Below are positions 1 to 6,086 of a stretch of 9,469 nt of DNA, piece after piece (position 1 is the stretch's first letter; every line of letters begins with the position of its first letter). The position numbers were made by a program, and so were the translations under genes. This DNA is from JAZQHR01 sp045540695 (GTDB taxonomy: Bacteria > Bacillota > Clostridia > UMGS1810). The stretch spans positions 1 to 9,469 of the forward strand of contig JAZQHR010000017.1 of assembly GCA_045540695.1 (NCBI GenBank), written 5' to 3'. The notes below the pieces were generated by a model that saw only the letters and a list, made by a program, of their open reading frames with translations, was not told the origin of the DNA and did no database searches.

Positions 1-88
1 AAAACGAAGATTGAATGTAAAGCCGCTGTGTATTCCCAAGATAAAAACTCCCAATGCTACTTTTTCTAAAATGTTAATTATGTGTATT

Positions 89-173
89 GGCAGACACTAG
101 CATCAGCATAGCAAAGGCTCCCTTGTGTAAAGGGAGCTGTCACCGAAGGTGACTGAGGGATTGCATGTCTGCC
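89..173. repeat. Palindromic intergenic repeat (MITE-like, two hairpins)
   Basis: An 8-bp inverted repeat (GGCAGACA at 89-96, TGTCTGCC at 166-173) encloses two perfect hairpins: GCTCCCTT/AAGGGAGC (117-124 with 130-137, 5-nt loop) and GTCACC/GGTGAC (139-144 with 148-153, GAA loop), followed by TGAGGGATT. From memory, this core of an AAGGGAGC hairpin followed by a GTCACCGAAGGTGAC hairpin occurs in many copies between genes in gut Clostridia. The inner hairpins are seen directly. Its nature as a mobile or repeated element is recalled and inferred, because only one copy is in this window. It encodes nothing obvious. The outer boundaries are a guess from the inverted repeat. Confidence 0.65.
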
Positions 174-263
174 GTCCGCTGTACGTTTTCACTTGGAAAC
201 ACACACCGTCTTTTTGCCAAATTAGTATACACAGTGTTTTTTCACACTCTAAAAATCTGCACA

Positions 264-299
264 AAAAAATGCATCTTACCATAGCAAAATGCATTTTTT
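264..299 (-). terminator. Probable intrinsic terminator downstream of hslO
   Basis: A perfect 11-bp inverted repeat (AAAAAATGCAT at 264-274, ATGCATTTTTT at 289-299) surrounds a 14-nt loop. Read on the minus strand it lies about 10 bases after the hslO stop codon and ends in a run of seven T. The stem is AT-rich (only the TGCA core has G/C), so it is weaker than a textbook terminator. The A-run on the other arm could let it work in both directions. It would end the leftward ten-gene transcript. Confidence 0.6.
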
Positions 300-309
300 C
301 TTATATATC

Positions 310-1188
310 TTATTTACATTCTTTAAGCAGTGTTCTCAAATCGTCCTCATTAAAGTCGTACACTTTATCGCAGAACTGACAGGTAAGCTGAGCTTTTTTA
401 TCCTCTTCTATTATAACTTCAAGCTCATCCTTGCCTACTGCGATAAGTGCTTTTTCCACACGCTGTTTTGAACAGTTACAATAGTACTTGGTATCTGTTT
501 TTTCATTTACCTTAAAGTCAAAACCACGAAGAAGGTAATTTAAGATATCCTCAGGCATAAATCCACCTTCTATCATATCGGTAACAGAGGTTACGCCCTC
601 GATATTTTTCTCTATCATATCTATTGCTTCGTCGGTTGCGTCCGGCATTACCTGAAGGATAAAACCTCCTGCCGCCTTAATGGAATAGTCCACGTCAACT
701 AATACGCCCAATCCTACTACTGACGGTACCTGTTCTGATACTGCAAAATATTTTGTTAAATCGTCACCTATCTCACCAGAAACAAGCGGTGTTTTGCCGA
801 TGTATGGCTCTTTTAGACCAAAGTCACGTATTACCGTTAAATAACCGTTACCTATCGCACCACCGACATTTAACTTTCCATCAGCTCTTTTTGGCACATC
901 AACTAGCGGATTTCCCACGTAGCCTTTTATATTTGATTTATTATCCGAAACCGCAAGCACTCTGCCCATAGGCCCGTCGCCTGTAATCTGAAGTGTTATA
1001 ATATCGTCATCAGACTTTAGCATTGCTCCCATCATAGATGCAGCAGTTAAGAGTCTTCCTAGTGCTGCCGATGCTACAGGTGATGTTTTATGCATTTTCT
1101 GTGCGGTGTTTACTGCCTCGGTTGTTATAGCTGCAAATGCTCTTATAGAGCCGTCTGCAGTTGAGCCTCTAACTATGTAATCTCCCAT
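310..1188 (-). CDS. hslO: Hsp33 redox-regulated molecular chaperone
   Basis: This is Hsp33, a cytoplasmic holdase chaperone that is off when reduced and zinc-bound, and becomes active when oxidation and unfolding release zinc from its C-terminal switch. The 292-residue product has the usual length. It opens with the family's N-terminal region (IVRGSTADGSIRAFAA, then the TSP.A.AALGRLL stretch) and a GDGPMGR motif near residues 70-76. The C-terminal switch is complete: Cys237-x-Cys239 and Cys270-x-x-Cys273 are the four zinc ligands. The ATG at 1188 is preceded on the minus strand by a GGAGGA ribosome binding site at about 1196-1201. It is last in the leftward gene series, 117 bases after the GNAT-like gene, and that gap contains a palindromic element. 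No obvious promoter of its own is seen. Oxidative control would act on the protein. Confidence 0.96.
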   Translation of the reverse strand: MGDYIVRGSTADGSIRAFAAITTEAVNTAQKMHKTSPVASAALGRLLTAASMMGAMLKSDDDIITLQITGDGPMGRVLAVSDNKSNIKGYVGNPLVDVPKRADGKLNVGGAIGNGYLTVIRDFGLKEPYIGKTPLVSGEIGDDLTKYFAVSEQVPSVVGLGVLVDVDYSIKAAGGFILQVMPDATDEAIDMIEKNIEGVTSVTDMIEGGFMPEDILNYLLRGFDFKVNEKTDTKYYCNCSKQRVEKALIAVGKDELEVIIEEDKKAQLTCQFCDKVYDFNEDDLRTLLKECK

Positions 1189-1227
1189 TTATCTATCCTC
1201 CGTAATGTGTTGTTATAATTTCGCTTA

Positions 1228-1284
1228 TGTAGGGAACGGATTTATCCGTTCCGCATTCAAAAATGCATAAATGCATTCCCTACA
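1228..1284. repeat. 57-bp inverted-repeat element with two hairpins
   Basis: Perfect 9-bp terminal inverted repeats (TGTAGGGAA at 1228-1236, TTCCCTACA at 1276-1284) bound the element. Inside are two back-to-back hairpins: GGAACGGAT/ATCCGTTCC (1233-1241 with 1244-1252, 2-nt loop) and AATGCAT/ATGCATT (1262-1268 with 1271-1277, 2-nt loop). It fills almost half of the gap between the GNAT-like gene and hslO. TGTAGGG...CCCTACA-ended short elements are, as I recall, common in clostridial genomes, which suggests a non-autonomous mobile or repeat element. No target-site duplication is evident. In the leftward RNA it would form a strong structure that could slow or partly stop transcription into hslO, although no good T-tract follows. 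Confidence 0.7.
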
Positions 1285-1305
1285 AATGTCGGTTTACATT
1301 ATTTT

Positions 1306-1686
1306 TTAACAATGAGCATCAAAGTATCCTTCAAGGTTTACATAACACTCTTTGCCATTAGGTATATGCTCTTCTGTTTTTATTTCCATATCAAGTTTAA
1401 ATCTTAATCTTTCAAGAAGTCTTGCATTATCAATAGAGCTATACACGTGATACACACTGCGTCTTTCTATAAAGTTAAGCAGTGCTTTACCCATACCGAA
1501 ACCTAGTGCAAGCATATCAGTATCATTATCAAAATGTATATCGTCTATTATCGCATAAGTGTCAAACAGATGCATAACTCCATAGCCCAGCACATCATCT
1601 CCGTCTACAGCTACCATTACAAAAGTGTTGTTATCTGCATTTTCCACATACTGCGATGCATTTTCAAATGGTTTAATCTCTATCAT
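1306..1686 (-). CDS. Small GNAT-like acetyltransferase-fold protein
   Basis: This is a 126-residue protein with no close family I can name. Residues 59-76 (LALGFGMGKALLNFIERR) resemble the acetyl-CoA-binding loop and helix of GNAT N-acetyltransferases (Q/RxxGxG/A followed by a helix). The later DNARLLERLRFK (86-97) resembles the family's N..a..lYeklGF element. The first 50 residues look like the central beta strands (VMVAVDGDDVLGYGVMHLF, IIDDIHF). The protein is short for a GNAT, so an N-terminal part may be reduced. Substrate is unknown. The ATG at 1686 shares one base with the rluB stop (TAATG), and a GGAG sits 7 bases upstream, which favours this start over one further upstream and implies translational coupling. 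Its position suggests co-expression with rluB, but no functional link is shown. Confidence 0.7.
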   Translation of the reverse strand: MIEIKPFENASQYVENADNNTFVMVAVDGDDVLGYGVMHLFDTYAIIDDIHFDNDTDMLALGFGMGKALLNFIERRSVYHVYSSIDNARLLERLRFKLDMEIKTEEHIPNGKECYVNLEGYFDAHC

Positions 1687-2411
1687 TATTTTTCTCCAAG
1701 CAAATCCTTTATTTCTCTGTCGGTTAAGTGTCGCCACTTCCCAAGCGGAAGGTGTGAAAGCTTTACATTTCCTATCTGTGTTCTCTTAAGATGAACAACC
1801 CTATGCCCCACTGCCTCACACATCTTACGCACTTGTCTGTTTCTACCCTCAAAAATGGTTATTTCAAGAGTACAACTATTTCTGTTTATAGCTACAGTGT
1901 CTACCTTGGCACGAGATGTCATTTTACCGTCAATAAGCACACCGTTTGCAAGGTCGTTTAGCGCCTTTCTGTCGGGAACGCCCACAACCTCTGCCAGATA
2001 CACCTTTGCCACCTTATGCTTTGGATGTGTAACTCTGTATGTGAAATCCCCATCATTTGTTAAAATCAAAAGACCTTCGGTATTAAAGTCAAGCCTTCCA
2101 ACAGGGAACACCCTTTCAGGAATATCGTTTTTAACAAGGTCTAGCACAGTTTCTCTGCCACGCTCGTCGCTCGCAGTAGTTACAAAGCCCGAAGGCTTGT
2201 TAAGTGCGATATACACTTTCTTTTCTTCTATTTTAACTAATTTTCCGTCAAATTCTACTTTATCGGTCATGCTGACCTTTGTGCCAAGTATGTCACACAC
2301 ATTTCCGTTTACTTTAACTCGGCCTTGTGTAATGTATTCCTCAGCCGTTCTTCTGGATGCAACGTTTGCCATTGCAAGATATTTTTGTAATCTAATCTTT
2401 TCTTCTGTCAT
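1686..2411 (-). CDS. rluB: RluB-type 23S rRNA pseudouridine synthase
   Basis: The product belongs to the RsuA/RluB/E/F family, which isomerises a specific uridine in rRNA; in RluB the target is 23S rRNA U2605 (E. coli numbering). The 241-residue protein starts with an S4 RNA-binding domain (about residues 5-60: IRLQKYLAMANVASRRTAEE, QGRVKVNG). The catalytic domain has ALNKPSGFVTT and the signature GRLDFNTEGLLILTNDGD, in which Asp108 is the catalytic aspartate. The C-terminal part carries EGRNRQVRKMCEAVGH, typical of the family. The start is set at the ATG at 2411 because it overlaps the preceding carboxypeptidase stop as ATGA and has AAGG 5 bases upstream; a TTG five codons earlier is less likely. 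The exact uridine modified cannot be read from sequence, so RluB rather than RsuA/RluF is by context and similarity to ypuL/rluB. Confidence 0.93.
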   Translation of the reverse strand: MTEEKIRLQKYLAMANVASRRTAEEYITQGRVKVNGNVCDILGTKVSMTDKVEFDGKLVKIEEKKVYIALNKPSGFVTTASDERGRETVLDLVKNDIPERVFPVGRLDFNTEGLLILTNDGDFTYRVTHPKHKVAKVYLAEVVGVPDRKALNDLANGVLIDGKMTSRAKVDTVAINRNSCTLEITIFEGRNRQVRKMCEAVGHRVVHLKRTQIGNVKLSHLPLGKWRHLTDREIKDLLGEK

Positions 2412-3538
2412 ATTATCCTTATCCAACTTAAAAATATTTTTCTTACCGAATCTTTATATGTATCGTTCTTTTCGGGGATATACCCCTTTGTAACTATATC
2501 TATCTCATAAGCTTTATCATTTACCGTTACTTTCATTTTCCCGACAATCTGTTCAAATCCCACTGGTGCCGTAATACTTTCAGGTAAATCATATTCCAGT
2601 GCCACGCAAGCATTCTCACCATTTTTTACAGTGGTATACAAATCATCATTCGCCATAAGCACAACGCTATCCGACATACCATTATCTACAGAAAGCGAGG
2701 CTACATACTCTCCCTTGGTAACTATTCTTTTTTTAGAATAATTGTCAAAAGCATAGTTTAGCAGCTTTGTATGGTCATCCCAGTCATTTGGTGCGTTAAG
2801 GGTAACTGCTATAACGCCAAGGTTATCCCTTATTGCCGATGACACAAGACACCTCCCGCTTTTCTTGGTAAAGCCTGTCTTTACGCCGTTGCATCCTTCA
2901 TATAACCTTAAAAGCTTGTTGTGGTTGTGTAAAACTCTGTCATAATCCCGCCCTTGCCACGGCATTTTCTTTTCATACGTGCTTATTATATCAGCAAACC
3001 CCTCTACGCTTTCCATACCATAACGCGTGATAAGTGCCAAATCGTGTGCAGTGGTATAATGTCCTTCGGCGTCTAGTCCGTTTGGATTTTTAAAGGATGT
3101 GTTTACCGCACCAATTTTTATTGCAGTATCATTCATAAGGTTTGCAAACTCATCTACACTTCCCGATATATGCATAGCTATCGCTACTGCTGCATCATTT
3201 CCCGACGCAAGCATAAGCCCGTACACAAGGTTTTCGAGCGTTATCTTCTCGCCATGACCTAAATACATAGACGAGCCTTCCACGCCAACCGCAGATGGAT
3301 GCACCTCCACGATATCATTTAAGTTACCATTTTCAAGGGCACATATAGCGGTCATTATCTTAGTAGTACTTGCCATTGGCATTTTTGCATCTGCATTTTT
3401 ATTGTACAGTACCATACCCGTTTGTACGTCTAAAACCACAGCACTCTTTGCTGACAAATCCATAGCACAAGCCGGCATAACAACCGCACAAAGCGACATA
3501 CACAAAAGTGCTGTTACTATTTTATTTCGCAAAAACAT
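2408..3538 (-). CDS. dacF: Penicillin-binding D-alanyl-D-alanine carboxypeptidase (PBP5-like)
   Basis: This enzyme removes the terminal D-Ala from peptidoglycan pentapeptides on the outer face of the membrane. All three serine-enzyme motifs are present (numbered from a GTG at 3541, one residue before the chosen ATG): Ser58-Thr-Thr-Lys61, Ser113-Gly-Asn115 and Lys221-Thr-Gly223. A signal peptide spans about residues 1-26 (basic start, hydrophobic core, cleavage near ACA-MD). After the catalytic domain comes a beta-rich C-terminal domain of the PBP5 type and an amphipathic tail (VRKIFLSWIRII) that probably anchors it to the membrane. The ATG at 3538 is chosen because AGG lies 6 bases upstream; GTG at 3541 is possible. 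Its ribosome binding site lies in a strong hairpin (3538-3574). The stop overlaps the rluB start. The position between the scp/ytfJ genes and rluB matches Bacillus dacB, so the exact dacF/dacB name is uncertain. Confidence 0.93.
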   Translation of the reverse strand: MFLRNKIVTALLCMSLCAVVMPACAMDLSAKSAVVLDVQTGMVLYNKNADAKMPMASTTKIMTAICALENGNLNDIVEVHPSAVGVEGSSMYLGHGEKITLENLVYGLMLASGNDAAVAIAMHISGSVDEFANLMNDTAIKIGAVNTSFKNPNGLDAEGHYTTAHDLALITRYGMESVEGFADIISTYEKKMPWQGRDYDRVLHNHNKLLRLYEGCNGVKTGFTKKSGRCLVSSAIRDNLGVIAVTLNAPNDWDDHTKLLNYAFDNYSKKRIVTKGEYVASLSVDNGMSDSVVLMANDDLYTTVKNGENACVALEYDLPESITAPVGFEQIVGKMKVTVNDKAYEIDIVTKGYIPEKNDTYKDSVRKIFLSWIRII

Positions 3539-3574
3539 CACCTACCTATATACTCAAATATAGTAGGTAGGTGA
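3538..3574 (-). promoter_or_regulatory. Hairpin burying the carboxypeptidase ribosome binding site and start
   Basis: In the minus-strand RNA, TCACCTACCTA (3574-3564) pairs perfectly with TAGGTAGGTGA (3548-3538), an 11-bp stem. A further UAUA/UAUA (3562-3559 with 3552-3549) extends it after a single bulged C (3563), leaving a 6-nt UUUGAG loop. The 3' arm contains both AGG motifs of the ribosome binding site and the A of the ATG start. The folded RNA should hide the start from ribosomes. Because UGUUUUUG follows directly, the same structure could also act as a partial terminator after ytfJ. Pairing is seen; regulation is inferred. Confidence 0.6.
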
Positions 3575-3597
3575 AGTAATTATTCCACCAGAAAGGC

Positions 3598-4032
3598 TTA
3601 AGCCTCTTCAGTTACCTCAACCTCTACGGTTGTATCGCCGTTTTTCTTATCCTTTGCATCTTTGATGAAAGTGTTTATCTTTGTGATAACTTCAGGAACA
3701 GTATCTATAATCTTATCCACTGCGTTTGGAGTAGTTGATATAGGTAGTAGCTTAATCTGCTGTGAATTAACCACCAAAAATGCAACAGGGTTTATACTAA
3801 CACCGCCGCCTGAACCGCCGCCAAACATAGCATTTTCCTTGTTTGCATCGTTTTTGCCTGCGTTAAATTCGCTTCCGCCTGCACCAAAGCCAAACGCTAC
3901 CTTTGAAATAGGTATAATTGTTGTACCATCAGGAGTCTGTACAGGCTCGCCAACGATGGTATTTACATCTACCATTTTCTTGATATTTTCCATTGCTACG
4001 CCTATCATACCTTCGATTGGATGATTTGACAT
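3598..4032 (-). CDS. ytfJ: YtfJ/GerW family sporulation protein
   Basis: This 144-residue protein matches the Spore_YtfJ family; in Bacillus subtilis YtfJ (GerW) is made in the forespore and is needed for normal spore germination. The start is taken at MSNHPIEGM (ATG at 4032) because the Bacillus protein begins with a closely similar S-x-N-H-P-I-E-G sequence; a GTG three codons earlier is less likely, and GGCGGTG upstream serves as a weak ribosome binding site. Diagnostic stretches are DVNTIVGEPVQTPDGTTIIP (residues 22-41), SKVAFGFGAGGSEF (43-56) and the glycine-rich GGGSGGGVSINPVAFLVV (71-88). The tail (about 115-144) is charged and acidic. It follows a DUF2953 gene, the same pairing as ytfI-ytfJ in Bacillus. 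Its presence supports a spore-forming lineage, although some non-sporulating relatives keep it. Confidence 0.93.
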   Translation of the reverse strand: MSNHPIEGMIGVAMENIKKMVDVNTIVGEPVQTPDGTTIIPISKVAFGFGAGGSEFNAGKNDANKENAMFGGGSGGGVSINPVAFLVVNSQQIKLLPISTTPNAVDKIIDTVPEVITKINTFIKDAKDKKNGDTTVEVEVTEEA

Positions 4033-4077
4033 AAAAAACACCGCCTTTTTATCTTGTATTTACGGGCATATAATCAA

Positions 4078-4698
4078 TTATGCATCATATACCCTGCATG
4101 CTTTTCTATAATTACGGTAAATCACCGCACATATACAAATAATATTTGCTAAACTTAAGGTTAATATACCCTCAAAAACCAAGTCATAACACTCTTTTTC
4201 AAAATCAGGGGTAATGTTAAACTTATGATTTTTTACATTTGATATTCTGCACAAAAGTGCAAACAGATTGTACACCACGCCCCACGCACTGCCTGTAGCA
4301 ATGCCGGTCATAGCTGCATCCTCCAGCCCGAAGGTGAGTGCAAAATATATGTTTTCAAACGTAATACGTTTTTTTAATGCTTTTCTGCTCATCACATACA
4401 CATAATGCGACTTTTCAAGAAGCTTGCATATCCCGTCAAGCTTTTCAATAATGTTCTTTTTTTCTTCTGTTTTGTCGGTCTTTTCCACGGTGCTGTCGTC
4501 TGAATTTTCCTTTTTATCTTTTTTGTCACCGCCGACAATAGGGATATCTATCTTTTTCCAAAGAAAATTTATAGTGAGTGTGGCATTAAATTTTTTGCCG
4601 TTTGCTCCCATCATAAAAAGTCTTGCTTTGACTTTTACAAACAGTGATATCGCGATTAAGATAATTATTACTGATATAATAATTAATAATGCTTTCAC
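4078..4698 (-). CDS. DUF2953 (YtfI-like) membrane protein
   Basis: This is a 206-residue protein of the DUF2953 family, whose biochemical function is unknown. Residues 2-22 form a very hydrophobic helix (a signal anchor), 58-81 is a Lys/Asp/Glu-rich linker (KKDKKENSDD...), and the conserved core is FGLEDAAMTG followed by SAWG (residues 123-140), then a DF-containing segment (ITPDFEKECYD). A second hydrophobic helix lies at about 177-193. The start codon is GTG at 4698, supported by GGAG 7 bases upstream; this ribosome binding site lies just past the scpB stop, giving a 15-base gap. It sits directly upstream of ytfJ, as ytfI does in Bacillus. A sporulation or envelope role is therefore a guess from context. 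Confidence 0.85.
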   Translation of the reverse strand: MKALLIIISVIIILIAISLFVKVKARLFMMGANGKKFNATLTINFLWKKIDIPIVGGDKKDKKENSDDSTVEKTDKTEEKKNIIEKLDGICKLLEKSHYVYVMSRKALKKRITFENIYFALTFGLEDAAMTGIATGSAWGVVYNLFALLCRISNVKNHKFNITPDFEKECYDLVFEGILTLSLANIICICAVIYRNYRKACRVYDA

Positions 4699-4713
4699 AA
4701 TACCACTCCTTTT

Positions 4714-5343
4714 TTATTCTATGGTTTCCATGGTTTCTATCAACGTTTCATCGGTATCAGGTTTTATCTTTTTGGGGTCAGTTTCAAATCTAATCTGGTC
4801 CACGTCAACATCTTCGCTAAGTGCGGCAAGGTCTGCCTCTATCTCAGGCAATGCATCAAGCGAGCTTATACCAAAGCATCTTAAAAATTCCTCGGTAGTA
4901 CCGAAAAGTATCGGCTTTCCCGGTGCGTCAAGTCTGCCCTTTTCCTCTACAAGCTCCAAATCAACCAGCCTTGCAAGTGCACCATCGGAATTTACACCTC
5001 GTATAAATTCTATTGTGCCCCTTGTAACAGGCTGATTATACGCTATTATCGAAAGCACCTCAAGTCCTGCATTTGATAGTACAGGCTTTGATTTTTTCTC
5101 GTTTAATATTCGTATATACCTGTATGCATCAGGCTTTGTACAAATCTGGTAATTGTTTTCAAGACGAATTATATGTATTCCCCTTGATACGTCCGACTTG
5201 TACTTGTTTTCCATATTTTCAATAACCTTTTCGACAGTGTCCAAATCCACCTCGGTTACCTCGGCTATTTTTTCTGCCGATACCGATTCACCGTTTGAAA
5301 AAAGTATCGCCTCTATTATTCCTTCTAATTCATCAATTCTCAT
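4714..5343 (-). CDS. scpB: Segregation and condensation protein B
   Basis: ScpB is the winged-helix (kite) subunit that binds ScpA as a dimer and helps the SMC complex load and condense chromosomes. The 209-residue product shows two tandem winged-helix domains: an N-terminal one (LEGIIEAILFSNGESVSAEKIAEV, then YQICTKPDAYRYI) and a second with the very conserved block VLSIIAYNQPVTRGTIEFIRGVNSDGAL (about residues 95-122) and GKPILFGTTEEFLRCFGI. The C-terminal 40 residues are acidic and probably disordered. The ATG at 5343 lies inside the end of scpA (11-base overlap), which implies translational coupling so that the two partners are made together. A GAGAGG lies about 12 bases upstream, within scpA. 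Confidence 0.97.
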   Translation of the reverse strand: MRIDELEGIIEAILFSNGESVSAEKIAEVTEVDLDTVEKVIENMENKYKSDVSRGIHIIRLENNYQICTKPDAYRYIRILNEKKSKPVLSNAGLEVLSIIAYNQPVTRGTIEFIRGVNSDGALARLVDLELVEEKGRLDAPGKPILFGTTEEFLRCFGISSLDALPEIEADLAALSEDVDVDQIRFETDPKKIKPDTDETLIETMETIE

Positions 5344-6064
5344 CTATTTCTTCAACCTCTCGGAAAATCAAATTTTTTCCGTCATCTTCTGCATATATTT
5401 TGTTAAGCTTTAAAAGCTCGAGCACCGCAAGGAATATCGCAACCACTTCGTTTTTATTCTTTGCCCCTTTAAAAAAGTCGTTAAACTTAACCTTCTTTTT
5501 ACGGGTAATTCGCTTTACAATGTTGTCTGCCATATCCTGAACCGAAACCGGTTCTCTGCCCACTATTCCGTCAAAATTTTCTTTTGGCGGAGGCGCTTTT
5601 CTGTCTATCCTTTCGAGTATTGTGTTAAATGCATCAAGAAGCCGCGAAATATCTGCAGACTCAACATGCCTTTTCTGTGCTACCTCTTCTATCTTTTCAG
5701 GAAGGCGGTAGTATGAATATGTACCGGCAAACTGCATCGCACGAAGCTTTTCCTTAACGCTTTTAATCCTCTGATATTCCACCAGCCTGTCCACAAGCTC
5801 ACGTCTTGGGTCATCCTCATCCTCTTTATCGTATTTTGGAAGGAGCATCTTTGACTTTATATAAAGTAGCTTTGATGCCATAAGCGAAAACTCACTCGAT
5901 ATCTCAAGGTCCATTTCCTCCATACTCTTAAGATACTCAATGTACTGGTTGGTTATATCAAAAATAGGGATATCGTATATATTAACTTTGTTTTTCTGTA
6001 TCAGATGAAGTAGCAGGTCTAACGGCCCCTCAAACACCTGAAGCTTAAACGATAACTGTTCCAT
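5333..6064 (-). CDS. scpA: Segregation and condensation protein A
   Basis: ScpA is the kleisin that closes the SMC ring: its N-terminal domain binds the SMC neck and its C-terminal winged helix binds the SMC head, with an ScpB dimer on the middle. The 243-residue product has the N-terminal signature FEGPLDLLLHLIQKNKVNIYDIPI (about residues 11-34) followed by SSEFSLMASKLLYIKSKMLLP (56-76). The middle is a variable charged region, and the C-terminal winged helix contains VVAIFLAVLELLKLNKI. The ATG at 6064 has AAGGTG 4-5 bases upstream. It follows the M50 protease by 22 bases and overlaps scpB by 11. No key element is missing and the length is typical. Confidence 0.97.
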   Translation of the reverse strand: MEQLSFKLQVFEGPLDLLLHLIQKNKVNIYDIPIFDITNQYIEYLKSMEEMDLEISSEFSLMASKLLYIKSKMLLPKYDKEDEDDPRRELVDRLVEYQRIKSVKEKLRAMQFAGTYSYYRLPEKIEEVAQKRHVESADISRLLDAFNTILERIDRKAPPPKENFDGIVGREPVSVQDMADNIVKRITRKKKVKFNDFFKGAKNKNEVVAIFLAVLELLKLNKIYAEDDGKNLIFREVEEIDEN

Positions 6065-6086
6065 TTTTCACCTTAAAAAGTTTTAT

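Larger units (their letters stand above)
1..309. other. Intergenic region at the left edge; no gene supported
   Basis: No convincing coding region is seen here. Several short frames run off the left edge: a plus frame stops at about 69, another plus frame stops at about 99, and a minus frame is open from about 95 leftward but has no good start codon or ribosome binding site. Any of these could be the tip of a neighbouring gene, but none can be assigned. The recognisable contents are the palindromic repeat at 89-173 and the terminator-like hairpin at 264-299. Between them (174-263) I see only AT-rich sequence with one weak 5-bp hairpin. Confidence 0.6.

Noticed and set aside
1..95. Minus-strand open frame with protein-like composition (reads ILEKVALGVLSWEYTAAL) running off the left edge, and two plus-strand frames ending at about 69 and 99
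   Set aside because: There is no ATG/GTG with a ribosome binding site for the minus frame, and three frames are open over the same short stretch, so none can be called coding without the sequence to the left.
233..248. AGTGT/ACACT small hairpin near the hslO terminator
   Set aside because: The 5-bp AT-rich stem with a 6-nt loop is expected by chance; the 264-299 hairpin is much stronger.
1214..1219. TATAAT on the plus strand upstream of hslO
   Set aside because: No -35 box lies at the right spacing, and a plus-strand transcript would only run antisense into the end of the GNAT-like gene and rluB.
2424..2426. TTG start for rluB five codons upstream of the ATG
   Set aside because: The ATG at 2411 overlaps the previous stop as ATGA and has a better-spaced AAGG ribosome binding site.
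1855..2493. Long plus-strand open frame of 212 codons opposite rluB
   Set aside because: It is a shadow of rluB: the minus-strand frame carries the full pseudouridine synthase motifs, and the plus frame has no recognisable domain.
4033..4077. Possible internal promoter before ytfJ (TTGATT with GATAAA 18 bases away; also looked for a forespore sigma-F/G site)
   Set aside because: The -10 box is poor and I could not match a sigma-F/G consensus in the 45-base gap, so no promoter is called.
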